Assembly: GCF_001907235.1 (NCBI RefSeq)
Contig: NZ_MQVS01000005.1
Coordinates: 62,001-126,000, forward strand
Length of the DNA: 64,000 bases
Direction of reading: 5' to 3'
Source of the DNA: Buchananella hordeovulneris
GTDB taxonomy: Bacteria; Actinomycetota; Actinomycetes; Actinomycetales; Actinomycetaceae
Below are positions 37,197 to 45,695 of the stretch, piece after piece. A program made the position numbers and the translations under genes. Position 1 is the first letter of the stretch, and the number at the start of each line of letters is the position of its first letter. Under the pieces are notes generated by a model, which worked only from the letters and a program-made list of their open reading frames with translations, was not told the DNA's origin and searched no databases.

Positions 37197-37227
37197 GGCC
37201 TGACGTTAGCGTGCCCGGCCTACATTC

Positions 37228-38031
37228 TCAGTCCGTGCCGGGCGCGAGCCACACCAGGACATCGTCGTGCAGGAGCCCGTTCGTAGCCAGCGCACTGTCG
37301 CCGAAGGGACCGTCGGTGCCCTCCAGGTCCGTGAATCGGCCGCCGGCCTCCGTGACGATCGGTACGAGGGCCGCCATATCGTGCAATGCCAGTTCCGGTT
37401 CGCAGGCGATGTCCACCGCGCCTTCCGCCACCAGCATGTAAGAGTAGAAGTCACCGTAGGCGCGGGTGCGCCAGCATTCCTCCGACAACCCCAGAAAGCC
37501 CCGCAGGCTGCCGCGCTGTGCCCACCCGCCGAGGGAGGAATAGGACAGCGACGCATCGGCGACCTGCGCGACTTGCGAGACCCGCAGGTTGCGGCCCTTG
37601 GAGAAGGACCGACCGGTCTGCGCCCCGCCGCCCTTCATCGCCCACCAACGCCGCTGCAGTGCCGGGGCCGAGACCACCGAGACCACCGGTTGGCCATCCT
37701 CCACTAGGGCGATCAACGTCGCCCACACCGGCACCCCGCGCACGAAGTTCTTCGTCCCGTCGATCGGGTCGATGATCCACTGCCGCGACGAGTGCCCCGT
37801 CGTGCCGTACTCCTCGCCCACGATCGCGTCGCGGGGCCGGGTCCGGGCCAGCTGATCCCGGATCATCTCCTCGGCTCGCCGGTCCGCATCCGACACCGGT
37901 GTCAGATCCGGCTTGGCTTCTACCACCAGATCGTCGGCCAGGAAACGGGACATCGTCAACGCATCGATCTGATCAGCAATCACGTGCGAGAGCCGCAGGT
38001 CGTCAATGTATCCACGATCAATCAGGGCCAT
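37228..38031 (-). CDS. hisN: Histidinol-phosphatase, inositol monophosphatase family
   Basis: A 267-residue Mg-dependent phosphatase, likely catalysing the penultimate step of histidine synthesis in actinobacteria (HisN type). Metal-binding motifs: IVGEEYG (Glu), WIIDPIDGTKNFVRGVPVW (Asp-Pro-Ile-Asp-Gly-Thr) and the later CEPELALHDMAAL. The last motif has CEPEL and HDMAAL where generic inositol monophosphatases carry a WD pair, typical of HisN-like proteins. Monocistronic, 31 nt upstream of sbcD on the same strand. Confidence 0.87.
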   Translation of the reverse strand: MALIDRGYIDDLRLSHVIADQIDALTMSRFLADDLVVEAKPDLTPVSDADRRAEEMIRDQLARTRPRDAIVGEEYGTTGHSSRQWIIDPIDGTKNFVRGVPVWATLIALVEDGQPVVSVVSAPALQRRWWAMKGGGAQTGRSFSKGRNLRVSQVAQVADASLSYSSLGGWAQRGSLRGFLGLSEECWRTRAYGDFYSYMLVAEGAVDIACEPELALHDMAALVPIVTEAGGRFTDLEGTDGPFGDSALATNGLLHDDVLVWLAPGTD

Positions 38032-38184
38032 GTGTTGAATCTAGCGGGCCGTGGACGGCGGCGCGCTCTGCCGCGCCGGGCAAAGTAGCCACCCCGGCCG
38101 GGCGGCCGCTTGGTGGTAGCGACCGACCGGGGGCGGGGTTAGTCTGGGGCGCACACCCGACAATGAGGAGAGGGAGGAACGTTC

Positions 38185-38676
38185 GTGGCGCACGTGCGGA
38201 GGGCGAAATGCACTAGGGCGTCAGCCCAGCTGCGGGCCGCGTGTTTGTTGAGCGGCCTGGGATTAGTGGCTCTTGGCGGCTGCGGCAGTGAACCGGAGAC
38301 GACGGCCGCCACCGTTTCCCCGGTGGCTAGTAGCGCCAGCCCAAGCCCGACGTCTCCCGTCACGCCGCGCCCTTCACCGACTGCCACCGGACAACCGATG
38401 GGAGAAAACGCCAATGAACCAATCCTGCTGGGCACGACGCTGCCACCGTTGGTTTACGGCGAGCACAACGTCACCCTCGTGGAGGTGCGCGACGGGTCCG
38501 TGACCCTGTGGGCCCTGGAGGCGGAGCATCAGCTACAGGTGGGGCAGACCGCGAATCTCCCGGGCATCGGTGAACTGACGCTGCTAGAGACTTTCCCGGA
38601 GACGGCGGACGCAGACAGCGGCCCAATCTCCGGCGGGGGCGCGACGGCGGCCTTCACTTTCCAGCCCGCCCCGTAG
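38185..38676 (+). CDS. Small lipoprotein of unknown function
   Basis: A 163-residue protein starting at GTG 38185 after a GGGAGGAAC ribosome site. The signal peptide has an Arg/Lys-rich start and lipobox VALGGC (Cys33), then a Ser/Pro/Thr-rich linker (about 35-75) and a compact beta-rich domain of about 85 residues (LTLVEVRD-like strands, ending AFTFQPAP). No family recognised. It converges on rsrA with 11 nt between stops. Confidence 0.68.
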   Translation: MAHVRRAKCTRASAQLRAACLLSGLGLVALGGCGSEPETTAATVSPVASSASPSPTSPVTPRPSPTATGQPMGENANEPILLGTTLPPLVYGEHNVTLVEVRDGSVTLWALEAEHQLQVGQTANLPGIGELTLLETFPETADADSGPISGGGATAAFTFQPAP

Positions 38677-38687
38677 CGGCAGCGCGG

Positions 38688-38927
38688 TCAGGCCTGCATC
38701 CGCAGCACGGTCAACTGCTCGACGATCCGCACCCGCAGGGTCTCGGGGGCCTGCTCGCAGCAGCACCGCTTCAAAATGGCGCGCAGATGTAGCTCGGCAT
38801 CGGCCAGCTCGTGGCAGTGGCCGCACTCGTCTAGGTGCTGGGCGAGGCGATCCAGGAGGTCGGCATCAAGCTCCGCGTCGAGAAACGCGAACAGGTTCGC
38901 CACGAGTTCTTCGCATTCGGACTTCAT
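38688..38927 (-). CDS. rsrA: Zinc-binding anti-sigma factor of SigR (RsrA type)
   Basis: A 79-residue redox-sensitive anti-sigma factor. Cys5, His31, Cys35 and Cys38 match the zinc-binding residues of RsrA in identity and spacing (26 residues between the first Cys and His, then H-x3-C-x2-C). Oxidation is known to form a disulfide that releases SigR. A run of three Cys (KRCCCEQ) near residue 55 is extra. It starts 2 nt after the sigR stop. Confidence 0.93.
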   Translation of the reverse strand: MKSECEELVANLFAFLDAELDADLLDRLAQHLDECGHCHELADAELHLRAILKRCCCEQAPETLRVRIVEQLTVLRMQA

Positions 38928-38929
38928 GC

Positions 38930-39514
38930 TCACGACGCCATCTCCTTCACGTAGTCGGCGAGCTGGGCTCGCAATTGAGCGCGCCCGCGGTGCAGACGCG
39001 ACATGACGGTGCCGATGGGGGTGCCCATAATCTCGGCGATCTCTTTGTAGGAAAAGCCCTCCACGTCGGCCAGGTAGACGGCCATGCGGCGATCCTCGGT
39101 CAGCGAGGCCAGGGCGTCGCGGATGACATCGTCCCCGATGGCGTCCAGGGCATCGGCCTCGGCGGACCGCAGGCCCGTTGAGGTGTGCGACGCGGCCCGG
39201 GCCAGCTGCCAGTCCTCCACCTCCGCCGCGTCGGACTCTTGCGGTCGCCGCTGCTTCTTGCGGTAGTTGGTGATGAACGCGTTGGTGAGGATGCGATACA
39301 GCCACGCCTTGATGTTGCTGCCGTCCTGGTACTGCGCGAACGCCGAGTAGGCCTTGGCGAAGGTCTCTTGCACGAGGTCTTCGGCGTCGGCCGGGTTGCG
39401 GGTCATGCGTAGGGCCGCGCCGTAAAGCTGGTCCAGCAACGGCAGCGCGTCGCGCTCGAACCGGGCGGACAGGTCGGCAGCACTGGCGGAGCGAGAAGGA
39501 GAAAGGTCAGTCAT
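38930..39514 (-). CDS. sigR: ECF sigma factor SigR/SigH, thiol-oxidative stress
   Basis: A 194-residue sigma-70 family ECF factor. Region 2 reads [42 protein letters not shown] and region 4 [31 protein letters not shown]. This is the SigR type that directs thioredoxin, mycothiol and protease genes. ATG 39514 gives MTDLSPSRS; a longer Met start lacks a ribosome site. The next gene is rsrA. A GGAAT-N17-GTT promoter lies about 80 nt upstream, suggesting autoactivation. Confidence 0.94.
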   Translation of the reverse strand: MTDLSPSRSASAADLSARFERDALPLLDQLYGAALRMTRNPADAEDLVQETFAKAYSAFAQYQDGSNIKAWLYRILTNAFITNYRKKQRRPQESDAAEVEDWQLARAASHTSTGLRSAEADALDAIGDDVIRDALASLTEDRRMAVYLADVEGFSYKEIAEIMGTPIGTVMSRLHRGRAQLRAQLADYVKEMAS

Positions 39515-39595
39515 CGCTCCCGAGCCTAACCTGATCCGCACCGGGGGCGGAAGCCGCCGGGCGGCAGGCAAAGTAAGGCAGGGCATGTGAGGGCC

Positions 39596-39622
39596 AACGC
39601 GGCGACTTTCCGTTTATTCCCC
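39596..39622 (-). promoter_or_regulatory. Candidate SigR-dependent promoter of sigR-rsrA
   Basis: On the minus strand GGGGAAT (39622-39616) is followed after 17 nt by GTT (39598-39596). This fits the known GGAAT-N17/18-GTT consensus of SigR/SigH. It lies about 82 nt upstream of the sigR ATG. Confidence 0.55.
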
Positions 39623-39634
39623 GGCGCGCGGCGG

Positions 39635-40246
39635 TTAGCTGACGACGTCGATGGCGGCCACCTGCGGCACGGCCTGTGTCAGGTACCACCGCCAGAAACC
39701 TCGGCGGGCTTCCACATCGATGGTAGGCGGGTGCTGCCAATTCATGCCCCCAAAAGCAGCGGCGCACAGGTAGCTGCTTTCGTAACTGTCGGGACCCAGC
39801 TCATCGTCGTCAGCTATCTCGTCGACGATGTCGAAGCGGGGGTCGTGGCTGGCTGCCGCGCGCACGATCTTCACTGCGGCGTCTGCGACAAATACTGCAG
39901 GCTCAGTGACATCGTCGAATTCCTCCGTCTGCAGAAGGCTCTGCCAGAAGCGGGTGGCGGCGAGGTCAGCCTCGTTGCCGTCGACCAGTCCCGCCTCAAC
40001 TTTCCGTGCCAATTCCAGATACTCGCTGACCCGATTGTCATCCGGGAAGGCCCGGTACCAAAAACTCAGACTGTGTTCCACGCAAGCTGCCTTCAGGGCC
40101 CACAGGCGTCGGCAACTCACAGGATCGTCGCCCGGCACGATGAGTGCGGACCAGACACGGCGTCGGCTGGGGAGCGGCAGTATCCCGCGTGGGTGGGTTT
40201 CCAGCAGGGTTTGCGCCTCTGCGAGGGAGGTGGACAGCTTCATCAT
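39635..40246 (-). CDS. Imm5-like immunity protein (tentative)
   Basis: A 203-residue cytoplasmic protein without signal or membrane segment. It contains WYRAFPDDNRVSEYLELARKVEAG, a central acidic region and SSYLCAAAFGGMNW with RRGFWRWYLTQAVP at the end. This pattern recalls Imm5-family immunity proteins of polymorphic toxin systems, but I cannot confirm it. No toxin gene lies nearby. AAAGG precedes the two adjacent Met codons, of which the first (40246) is used here. Confidence 0.55.
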   Translation of the reverse strand: MMKLSTSLAEAQTLLETHPRGILPLPSRRRVWSALIVPGDDPVSCRRLWALKAACVEHSLSFWYRAFPDDNRVSEYLELARKVEAGLVDGNEADLAATRFWQSLLQTEEFDDVTEPAVFVADAAVKIVRAAASHDPRFDIVDEIADDDELGPDSYESSYLCAAAFGGMNWQHPPTIDVEARRGFWRWYLTQAVPQVAAIDVVS

Positions 40247-40381
40247 GCGCCTTTCTCATGTTGGTGCCACCGGATTACGTGTGTTTTGTGCGGGGGGAAG
40301 CACCCCCACCCAGCCCCCTTTTTGCCCTCGACAGGTGAGTTTGGGTGGCGCTGGCGGCGCAGGTGGAGTACCAATTGACCT

Positions 40382-40879
40382 ATGACTCTTCTAGCACGCC
40401 TTGCCCGCCCGCTGTTGGCCGCCCCCTTCATTAAGGATGGCATCGACGCCATCCTGCATCCGGAGGACCACGTGGACAGGTTCATGGAGGCGGCCACTTC
40501 GCTGGAGAAGGTCGGGGTGCCCCCGGTCATGCGGTCTGACGCCCAGCTGCTGACCCGCGCCGCCGGGGTGGTCTCCGTGGGGGCCGGTCTGATGCTGGCC
40601 ACCGGGCGGCGCCCGCGCACGGCCGCGCTGGTCCTGGCGGGCATGAACGCAGTGTTGACCGCGGTGAAGAACCCGGTGTGGGAAACCAGCACACGGCGCG
40701 AACGTAACGAACAGTGGGTCGGGATCGCCCAAGGGGCGGCCCTGACTGGCGGGTTGCTGCTGGCGGCCGGGGACCGGGGTGGCAAGCCATCCCTGAACTG
40801 GCGCCTGGGCAATTGGCGGGACCACCGGGCCGCGCTGCGCGCCCAGAAGCAACACCTGCGGGAAAAGTACACCGCTTGA
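40382..40879 (+). CDS. DoxX-like membrane protein
   Basis: A 165-residue protein with about four hydrophobic segments (near 5-20, 58-80, 80-95, 113-130), resembling DoxX/DoxD proteins involved in redox or thiosulfate metabolism. Distinctive pieces are AAPFIKDGIDAILHPEDHV and AGVVSVGAGLMLATGRRPRTAALVLAG. In actinobacteria a DoxX protein often sits near sigR/aroA (recalled). Its stop overlaps the aroA start. Confidence 0.8.
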   Translation: MTLLARLARPLLAAPFIKDGIDAILHPEDHVDRFMEAATSLEKVGVPPVMRSDAQLLTRAAGVVSVGAGLMLATGRRPRTAALVLAGMNAVLTAVKNPVWETSTRRERNEQWVGIAQGAALTGGLLLAAGDRGGKPSLNWRLGNWRDHRAALRAQKQHLREKYTA

Positions 40880-42186
40880 ACGCGGTGACGCCCGCGACCG
40901 GGGCCTGGTCGGCTCCCCTCGCCACCGCTGCGCTCGCCGCCGAGGTAGCGGTGCCGGGCTCGAAGTCGCTGACGGCCCGCGAGCTGGTGTTATCGGCGCT
41001 TGCCACCGGGCCGTCCCGGCTGCACGGGGCCCTATTGGCGCGCGACACCCGGCTCATGCTGGCGGCCCTTACCCAACTGGGGGCGCACTGTGAGGTGAGT
41101 GACGGCCCGGTGCCCACCATCGACATCACCCCTGGCCCGCTGCGGGCGGGCGGGCATATCGACTGCGGGCTGGCGGGCACCGTCATGCGGTTCGTACCCG
41201 CGCTGGCCGCACTGGCGGCGGGCACCACTCACTTCGACGGCGACCCCGCCGCCCGGCAGCGGCCGCTAGCACCCCTGTTGGCGGCCCTACGGCAGCTGGG
41301 AGCCACCGTGGAGGCCGCGGCGGGTGACTGCCTGCCCGTGCGCGTGACCAGTCCCGGCAACCTGCCGGGTGGCCCGGTGCGGGTCGAGGCGTCGGCCTCC
41401 TCCCAGTTCCTCTCCGCCCTGCTGCTCATCGGGGCCCGCCTGCCCGCTGGGCTGACCATCACCGCCGCGGGCGCGATCACCTCGCGGCCCCACATCGACA
41501 TGACGGTGCAGACTTTGCGGCAGCGCGGTGTCCAGGTGCGCGAAACGGACAACACTTGGCAGGTGGCACCCGGCCCGCTCACCGGGCGCGAAGTGCAAAT
41601 CGAACCAGACCTGTCCAACGCCGGGGTTTTTCTCGCCCCCGCGCTCAGTGTCGGCGGGCAGGTGCGCATGGCCAACTGGCCGCTGGTCACCACCCAGGCC
41701 GGGGACGCCTGGCGCGAGCTGCTGCCCTGCCTGGGGGCGAGCGTCGAACTAGTCCCTACCAGCCCGACCACCGGCACGCTGACCGTGCGCGGCACTGGTC
41801 GCATCACCGGCATCGACGTCGATCTGTCCGCGGTGGGGGAGTTGGCGCCCACCGTGGCGGCGCTGGCCACCCTGGCCACCGGCCCGTCGCGCCTGCGTGG
41901 CATCGCCCACCTACGGGGCCACGAAACCGACCGGTTGGCAGCCCTGGAGGCCGAAATTACCCGCCTGGGCGCCACCGTGCGGCAGCTGCCCGACGGGCTG
42001 GAGATCACGCCGGGGCCCCTGACCGGTGCGCTGCTGCGCGCCTACGACGATCACCGCATGGCCACCTTCGCCGCCATCGTCGGCACCCGCGTGCCCGGGG
42101 TGCGGGTGGACAACATCGCCACCACCGACAAGACCCTGCCGGATTTTGTGGCCCGTTGGCAGAGACTCCTGCAAGGGGCAGCGTGA
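40876..42186 (+). CDS. aroA: 3-phosphoshikimate 1-carboxyvinyltransferase (EPSP synthase)
   Basis: Sixth step of the shikimate pathway, joining shikimate-3-phosphate and PEP. The 436-residue protein has VPGSKSLTARELVLSALA (phosphate-binding Lys), DCGLAGTVMRFVPALAAL, SSQFLSALLLIGARLP and RAYDDHRMATFAAIVG. The start is taken as TTG 40876, which overlaps the DoxX stop (TTGA); an in-frame GTG three codons on is an alternative. The N-terminal LNAVTPATGAWSAPLA extension is common in actinobacteria. Followed by rsgA with a GTGA overlap. Confidence 0.94.
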   Translation: MNAVTPATGAWSAPLATAALAAEVAVPGSKSLTARELVLSALATGPSRLHGALLARDTRLMLAALTQLGAHCEVSDGPVPTIDITPGPLRAGGHIDCGLAGTVMRFVPALAALAAGTTHFDGDPAARQRPLAPLLAALRQLGATVEAAAGDCLPVRVTSPGNLPGGPVRVEASASSQFLSALLLIGARLPAGLTITAAGAITSRPHIDMTVQTLRQRGVQVRETDNTWQVAPGPLTGREVQIEPDLSNAGVFLAPALSVGGQVRMANWPLVTTQAGDAWRELLPCLGASVELVPTSPTTGTLTVRGTGRITGIDVDLSAVGELAPTVAALATLATGPSRLRGIAHLRGHETDRLAALEAEITRLGATVRQLPDGLEITPGPLTGALLRAYDDHRMATFAAIVGTRVPGVRVDNIATTDKTLPDFVARWQRLLQGAA

Positions 42187-43202
42187 GCAGGCGCGACATC
42201 GGCACCGACGATGCCCGGGTGCGGGTGCGTCCCCCTCGCTCGTCCCGCCCACGCACCAAGGACCGCCCCAAGCACGCCGACGCCGTCACCGGTTTCGTTT
42301 TCGCGGTCGACCGGGGGCGCTACGGGGTGCTGCTGCCCGATGGCACCCGCATCGTGGCCATGAAGGCCCGCGAACTGGGCCGGGGCCGGGTGGTGGTAGG
42401 GGACCAGGCACGCGTCGTCGGGGACTTGTCCGGCCGGAAGGACACCCTGGCCCGCATCGTCGGCCTGGAGCCGCGCGCCACGCAGTTGCGGCGCTCCGCC
42501 GAGGATGGCGACCTGGCCGGGCACGAACGCGTCGTGGTGGCCAACGCCCAGCAATTGGTGGTGGTCACGGCGCTGGCGGACCCGCCGCCGCGGGTGCGCA
42601 TGATCGACCGCTACCTGGTGGCCGCCTACGACGCCGGCATGGAGCCGGTGCTGTGCCTGACGAAGGCTGACCTCGCCGACCCGAGTGAGCTGTTGGCGGC
42701 GTATCGGCCGCTGGGGGTGCGCAGCCTCGTCGTCGCCTTCCCGCCGAGTGGGCAAGACCCCGACCTGACGGAAGTGGAGACGTTGCTGACCGGGCAGGTC
42801 TCGGTGTTGGTCGGCCACTCGGGGGTCGGCAAATCGACCCTCGTCAACGCGCTGACGGGGGCGGAGCGGGCCACGGGCGACGTCAACGATGTCACCGGCC
42901 GCGGCCGCCACACCTCCACCTCGGCGGTGGCGCTCCCGCTACCGGCGGGCGGGTGGGTTATCGACACCCCCGGGGTGCGATCTTTCGGGTTGGCGCACGT
43001 CCAGGACGACGACGTGCTGCGGGCGTTCGCGGATCTGGCCGCCGCCGCGGCGGACTGCCCGCGCGGCTGCCCGCACACCGCCACCGCGCCGGAGTGTGCC
43101 CTGTCAGCTCCGGGGCGCGACGAGGTTTTCGCCGCCCGGGTCGATAGCTACCGGCGGTTGATGGCCGCCCGCCTCGGGCCTGACCACGACCCGCGCCCCT
43201 AG
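42183..43202 (+). CDS. rsgA: Small ribosomal subunit biogenesis GTPase RsgA
   Basis: A 339-residue circularly permuted GTPase that checks 30S maturation. After an OB-fold (about 35-110), G4 is seen in LCLTKADLADP, G1 in GHSGVGKSTLVNALTG (about residue 214) and G3 in VIDTPGVRSFG; the C-terminal zinc site is in CPRGCPHTATAPECAL. GTG 42183 overlaps the aroA stop. A 43-residue basic N-terminal tail (RPPRSSRPRTKDRPKH) precedes the OB fold, usual for actinobacterial RsgA. bL37 follows. Confidence 0.95.
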   Translation: MSRRDIGTDDARVRVRPPRSSRPRTKDRPKHADAVTGFVFAVDRGRYGVLLPDGTRIVAMKARELGRGRVVVGDQARVVGDLSGRKDTLARIVGLEPRATQLRRSAEDGDLAGHERVVVANAQQLVVVTALADPPPRVRMIDRYLVAAYDAGMEPVLCLTKADLADPSELLAAYRPLGVRSLVVAFPPSGQDPDLTEVETLLTGQVSVLVGHSGVGKSTLVNALTGAERATGDVNDVTGRGRHTSTSAVALPLPAGGWVIDTPGVRSFGLAHVQDDDVLRAFADLAAAAADCPRGCPHTATAPECALSAPGRDEVFAARVDSYRRLMAARLGPDHDPRP

Positions 43203-43307
43203 CGGCGTTGTCAAGGCCACGCCGCGCTCGGTTGTGCGCGGGGGCGGGCGGTGTGACACAATCTCCCGCGTGTGCGGGGCATTGCCCGCGGAATGATCGG
43301 AGGCACC

Positions 43308-43382
43308 ATGTCGAAGCGTGGACGCAAGCGTAAGGCGCGCAAGAAGAACGCGGCGAACGGCGGCAAGCGCCCCAACGCCTGA
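43308..43382 (+). CDS. 50S ribosomal protein bL37
   Basis: A 24-residue, extremely basic protein (MSKRGRKRKARKKNAANGG then KRPNA). It matches the small actinobacterial ribosomal protein bL37 in length, the KRGRK-type start and the GKRPNA end. The ATG is preceded by GGAGGCACC. A strong terminator follows 6 nt after the stop. It is easily missed because of its size. Confidence 0.9.
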   Translation: MSKRGRKRKARKKNAANGGKRPNA

Positions 43383-43388
43383 CAGCGT

Positions 43389-43430
43389 AGCGGGGACGAA
43401 ACCTGAGTGGTTTCGTCCCCGCTAGTTTTC
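43389..43430 (+). terminator. Rho-independent terminator after bL37
   Basis: A perfect 15-bp stem (43389-43403 with 43409-43423) around TGAGT, followed by AGTTTTCCCCC. Confidence 0.88.
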
Positions 43431-43466
43431 CCCCTGCCGGTGGGGGAGCGCCGGGCCGGGAGACGG

Positions 43467-44075
43467 TCAGCTGGCAGCGCCGCACAGCCATTCTTTGAAG
43501 CCGTAGTGCATCACCAGCCAGGTGATGAGCTCGTAGCCCACGTGACCGGGCAGGCCGCTCGGGGAAGCGGCAACGTCGCTGCGCCACTGCTCGTGCTGGT
43601 AGAGGTGCTCGAACGTTTCGGCGTACGGCACGGAGCGTCGCCGACTCACTTCGTGGAAAGCCTCGGAATACTCCGAGAGCTTGCCGGGGTCCACACCGGG
43701 CAGGGGCGGCGGGCCGACGACGAAGGCTGCGTGCCGGGCGGTGGCGGCCGCGTCGAGGATCTTGGCCAGGTTCAGGCGGGCGCGCGCCAGCGAGATGCCT
43801 TCGCGCAGATCCTGCACCCCGAGGCCGACGATGAGTCGGTTATCGGTGCGGGGGGTGAAGCGTTGGCGGCACTCGGTTTCCCACCGCAGGGACAGCGCCA
43901 GGGTCGACTCGTGGTGGACCGGCAGGATGGCGACCATGCGGTCGTGGTAGTTGTCGATCTGGGCGAGCACGCGGCCCACCCAACCTTGGGCGCGCGGATC
44001 CCCGGTGCCGGCGATCAGCTCGTCGCCGACAAAGCACAAGCGTAAAAGTGGACCGTTGTCTTCGCTCGGAACCAT
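43467..44075 (-). CDS. SGNH/GDSL-hydrolase-like protein with altered catalytic residues
   Basis: A 202-residue cytoplasmic protein with the layout of small actinobacterial GDSL lipases. The first block reads FVGDELIAGTGDPRAQGWVGRV, so Glu replaces the nucleophilic Ser of GDSL. The last block, SPSGLPGHVGYELITWLVMHYG, lacks the Asp-x-x-His expected in DGxHPxxxGY. Unless another residue serves, the enzyme may be inactive or changed in role. ATG 44075 is the family-like start (a longer open frame extends upstream). It is downstream of otsA on the same strand, 136 nt apart. Confidence 0.65.
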   Translation of the reverse strand: MVPSEDNGPLLRLCFVGDELIAGTGDPRAQGWVGRVLAQIDNYHDRMVAILPVHHESTLALSLRWETECRQRFTPRTDNRLIVGLGVQDLREGISLARARLNLAKILDAAATARHAAFVVGPPPLPGVDPGKLSEYSEAFHEVSRRRSVPYAETFEHLYQHEQWRSDVAASPSGLPGHVGYELITWLVMHYGFKEWLCGAAS

Positions 44076-44211
44076 AGGTGCATAGTGGCAGGTGGCAGGT
44101 GGGAGCGGGGCTTCGGCACGCCGACGACCATCGGGCCGAGGGCACGCCGGGCCCAGAATCGGGGTCAGGCGGGGCGCGTGCCCTGCGCCGACAGCCCGAC
44201 GCGCGGCGAGA

Positions 44212-45609
44212 CTACTCCCGGTGCAGGGCCGCCAGGTCGGCGAGGAAGGACTCAGCCCACAGATCGATGGTGTGCTCGGCAACCTGCTTTTTGAGCGCCC
44301 GCATGCGCCGCTGGCGCACCCGGGGCAGATCGGTGGCCGCGCGCAGGATTGCGGCCTTCATACCGTTGAGATCGTAGGGGTTGACGATGTAGGCCTGCTT
44401 CAGCTCCCGGGCCGCCCCCGCGAATTCGCTGAGCACCAAAGCCCCGTTGGTGGTGGGGTGGCAGGCCACGTACTCCTTGGCCACCAGGTTCATGCCGTCC
44501 CGCAGCGGGGTGACCAGCATGATGTCGGCGATCCGATAGAGGGCCGCCATGGTGGTGCGCGGAAAACTCATGTGCCGGTAGACGATCGCGGGGCGCCCGA
44601 TCCCACCCACCTGCGAATTGATCTTGCCGACCAGGCCGTCGATGTCGTCGCGCAGTCGCTTGTATTCCTCCACCCGCTCGCGCGACGGGGTGGCCACTTG
44701 CAAAAACACTGTGTCGGTGGGGTCCAGCTTGCCTTCCGCAAACAGCTCGCCCACGGCTCGCACCCGCTGCCGGAGGCCTTTGGTGTAATCCAAGCGGTCC
44801 ACTCCGAGCAGGACGCGGCGCGGATGCCCCAGCTCGGCGAGCAGGCCGGCGGCCTCCGCGATGGTGTCCGGATCGTTCGCGAGGGCGCTGAAACCGGGGG
44901 TGTCGATGGAGATGGCGTAGGCCCGCGCCGTGCAGCGGTGCGAAGCCAACTGCACCGTGTCTCTCGCCACCTGCCATTTGGTTAATTTTCGGGTCAGGCG
45001 GAGAAAGTTGGCCGCCCCGCCCGGCACCTGGAAGCCCACCAGGTCCGCCCCGAGCAGCCCCTCCAATATTTCTGCCCGCCACGGCAGCTGCAAGAAAATC
45101 TCGGTTGGGGGAAAGGGAATGTGCAGGAAGAAGCCGATGCGCAGATCGGGGCGCAGCGCCCGCAGCATCTGCGGCACCAGCTGCAACTGGTAGTCCTGCA
45201 CCCACACCGTCGCCCCCGGCGCTGCCACCTCGGCCGTGGCGGCCGCGAAGCGCTGATTGACGTGGACGTAGGCATCCCACCACTCCCGGTGAAACTCCGG
45301 GAAAGCCACGGTGTCGTGATACAGCGGCCACAGTGTCGCGTTTGAGAAGCCCTCGTAATATTCCTCGTACTCGACGCTGCTGAGGGGGACTGGCACGATG
45401 CGATAACCGTCGTGCGTAAAGTCGGCGATCTGCTCATCCGGGGCTCCGTGCCACCCCACCCAGGCCCCGCCACGCTTTCGCATCACCGGCTCTAGCGCCG
45501 TGACCAGCCCGCCGGGGGCGGTGCGCCAAGTGGGTCTGCCTTTCTGATCAGTGACCCGGTCGACGGGCAGGCGGTTAGCGACAACAACAAACTGGGCGTG
45601 ATCCGACAC
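44212..45609 (-). CDS. otsA: Alpha,alpha-trehalose-phosphate synthase (UDP-forming)
   Basis: A 465-residue GT20 enzyme that makes trehalose-6-phosphate from a nucleotide-glucose and glucose-6-P. Segments: [11 protein letters not shown] (donor loop), [47 protein letters not shown], and [19 protein letters not shown] with [11 protein letters not shown]. The start is GTG 45609 with AAGGAGG upstream. It is divergent from otsB with 86 nt between starts, so both may share a control region. Confidence 0.96.
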   Translation of the reverse strand: MSDHAQFVVVANRLPVDRVTDQKGRPTWRTAPGGLVTALEPVMRKRGGAWVGWHGAPDEQIADFTHDGYRIVPVPLSSVEYEEYYEGFSNATLWPLYHDTVAFPEFHREWWDAYVHVNQRFAAATAEVAAPGATVWVQDYQLQLVPQMLRALRPDLRIGFFLHIPFPPTEIFLQLPWRAEILEGLLGADLVGFQVPGGAANFLRLTRKLTKWQVARDTVQLASHRCTARAYAISIDTPGFSALANDPDTIAEAAGLLAELGHPRRVLLGVDRLDYTKGLRQRVRAVGELFAEGKLDPTDTVFLQVATPSRERVEEYKRLRDDIDGLVGKINSQVGGIGRPAIVYRHMSFPRTTMAALYRIADIMLVTPLRDGMNLVAKEYVACHPTTNGALVLSEFAGAARELKQAYIVNPYDLNGMKAAILRAATDLPRVRQRRMRALKKQVAEHTIDLWAESFLADLAALHRE

Positions 45610-45695
45610 GGATAGTCCTCCTTGGTCCCCGCCAGCCTAACCCCATCACCTGACCGAACAGTGAGTTTCGTCGCTTTGCCCTCTAGGGTGGCAAC

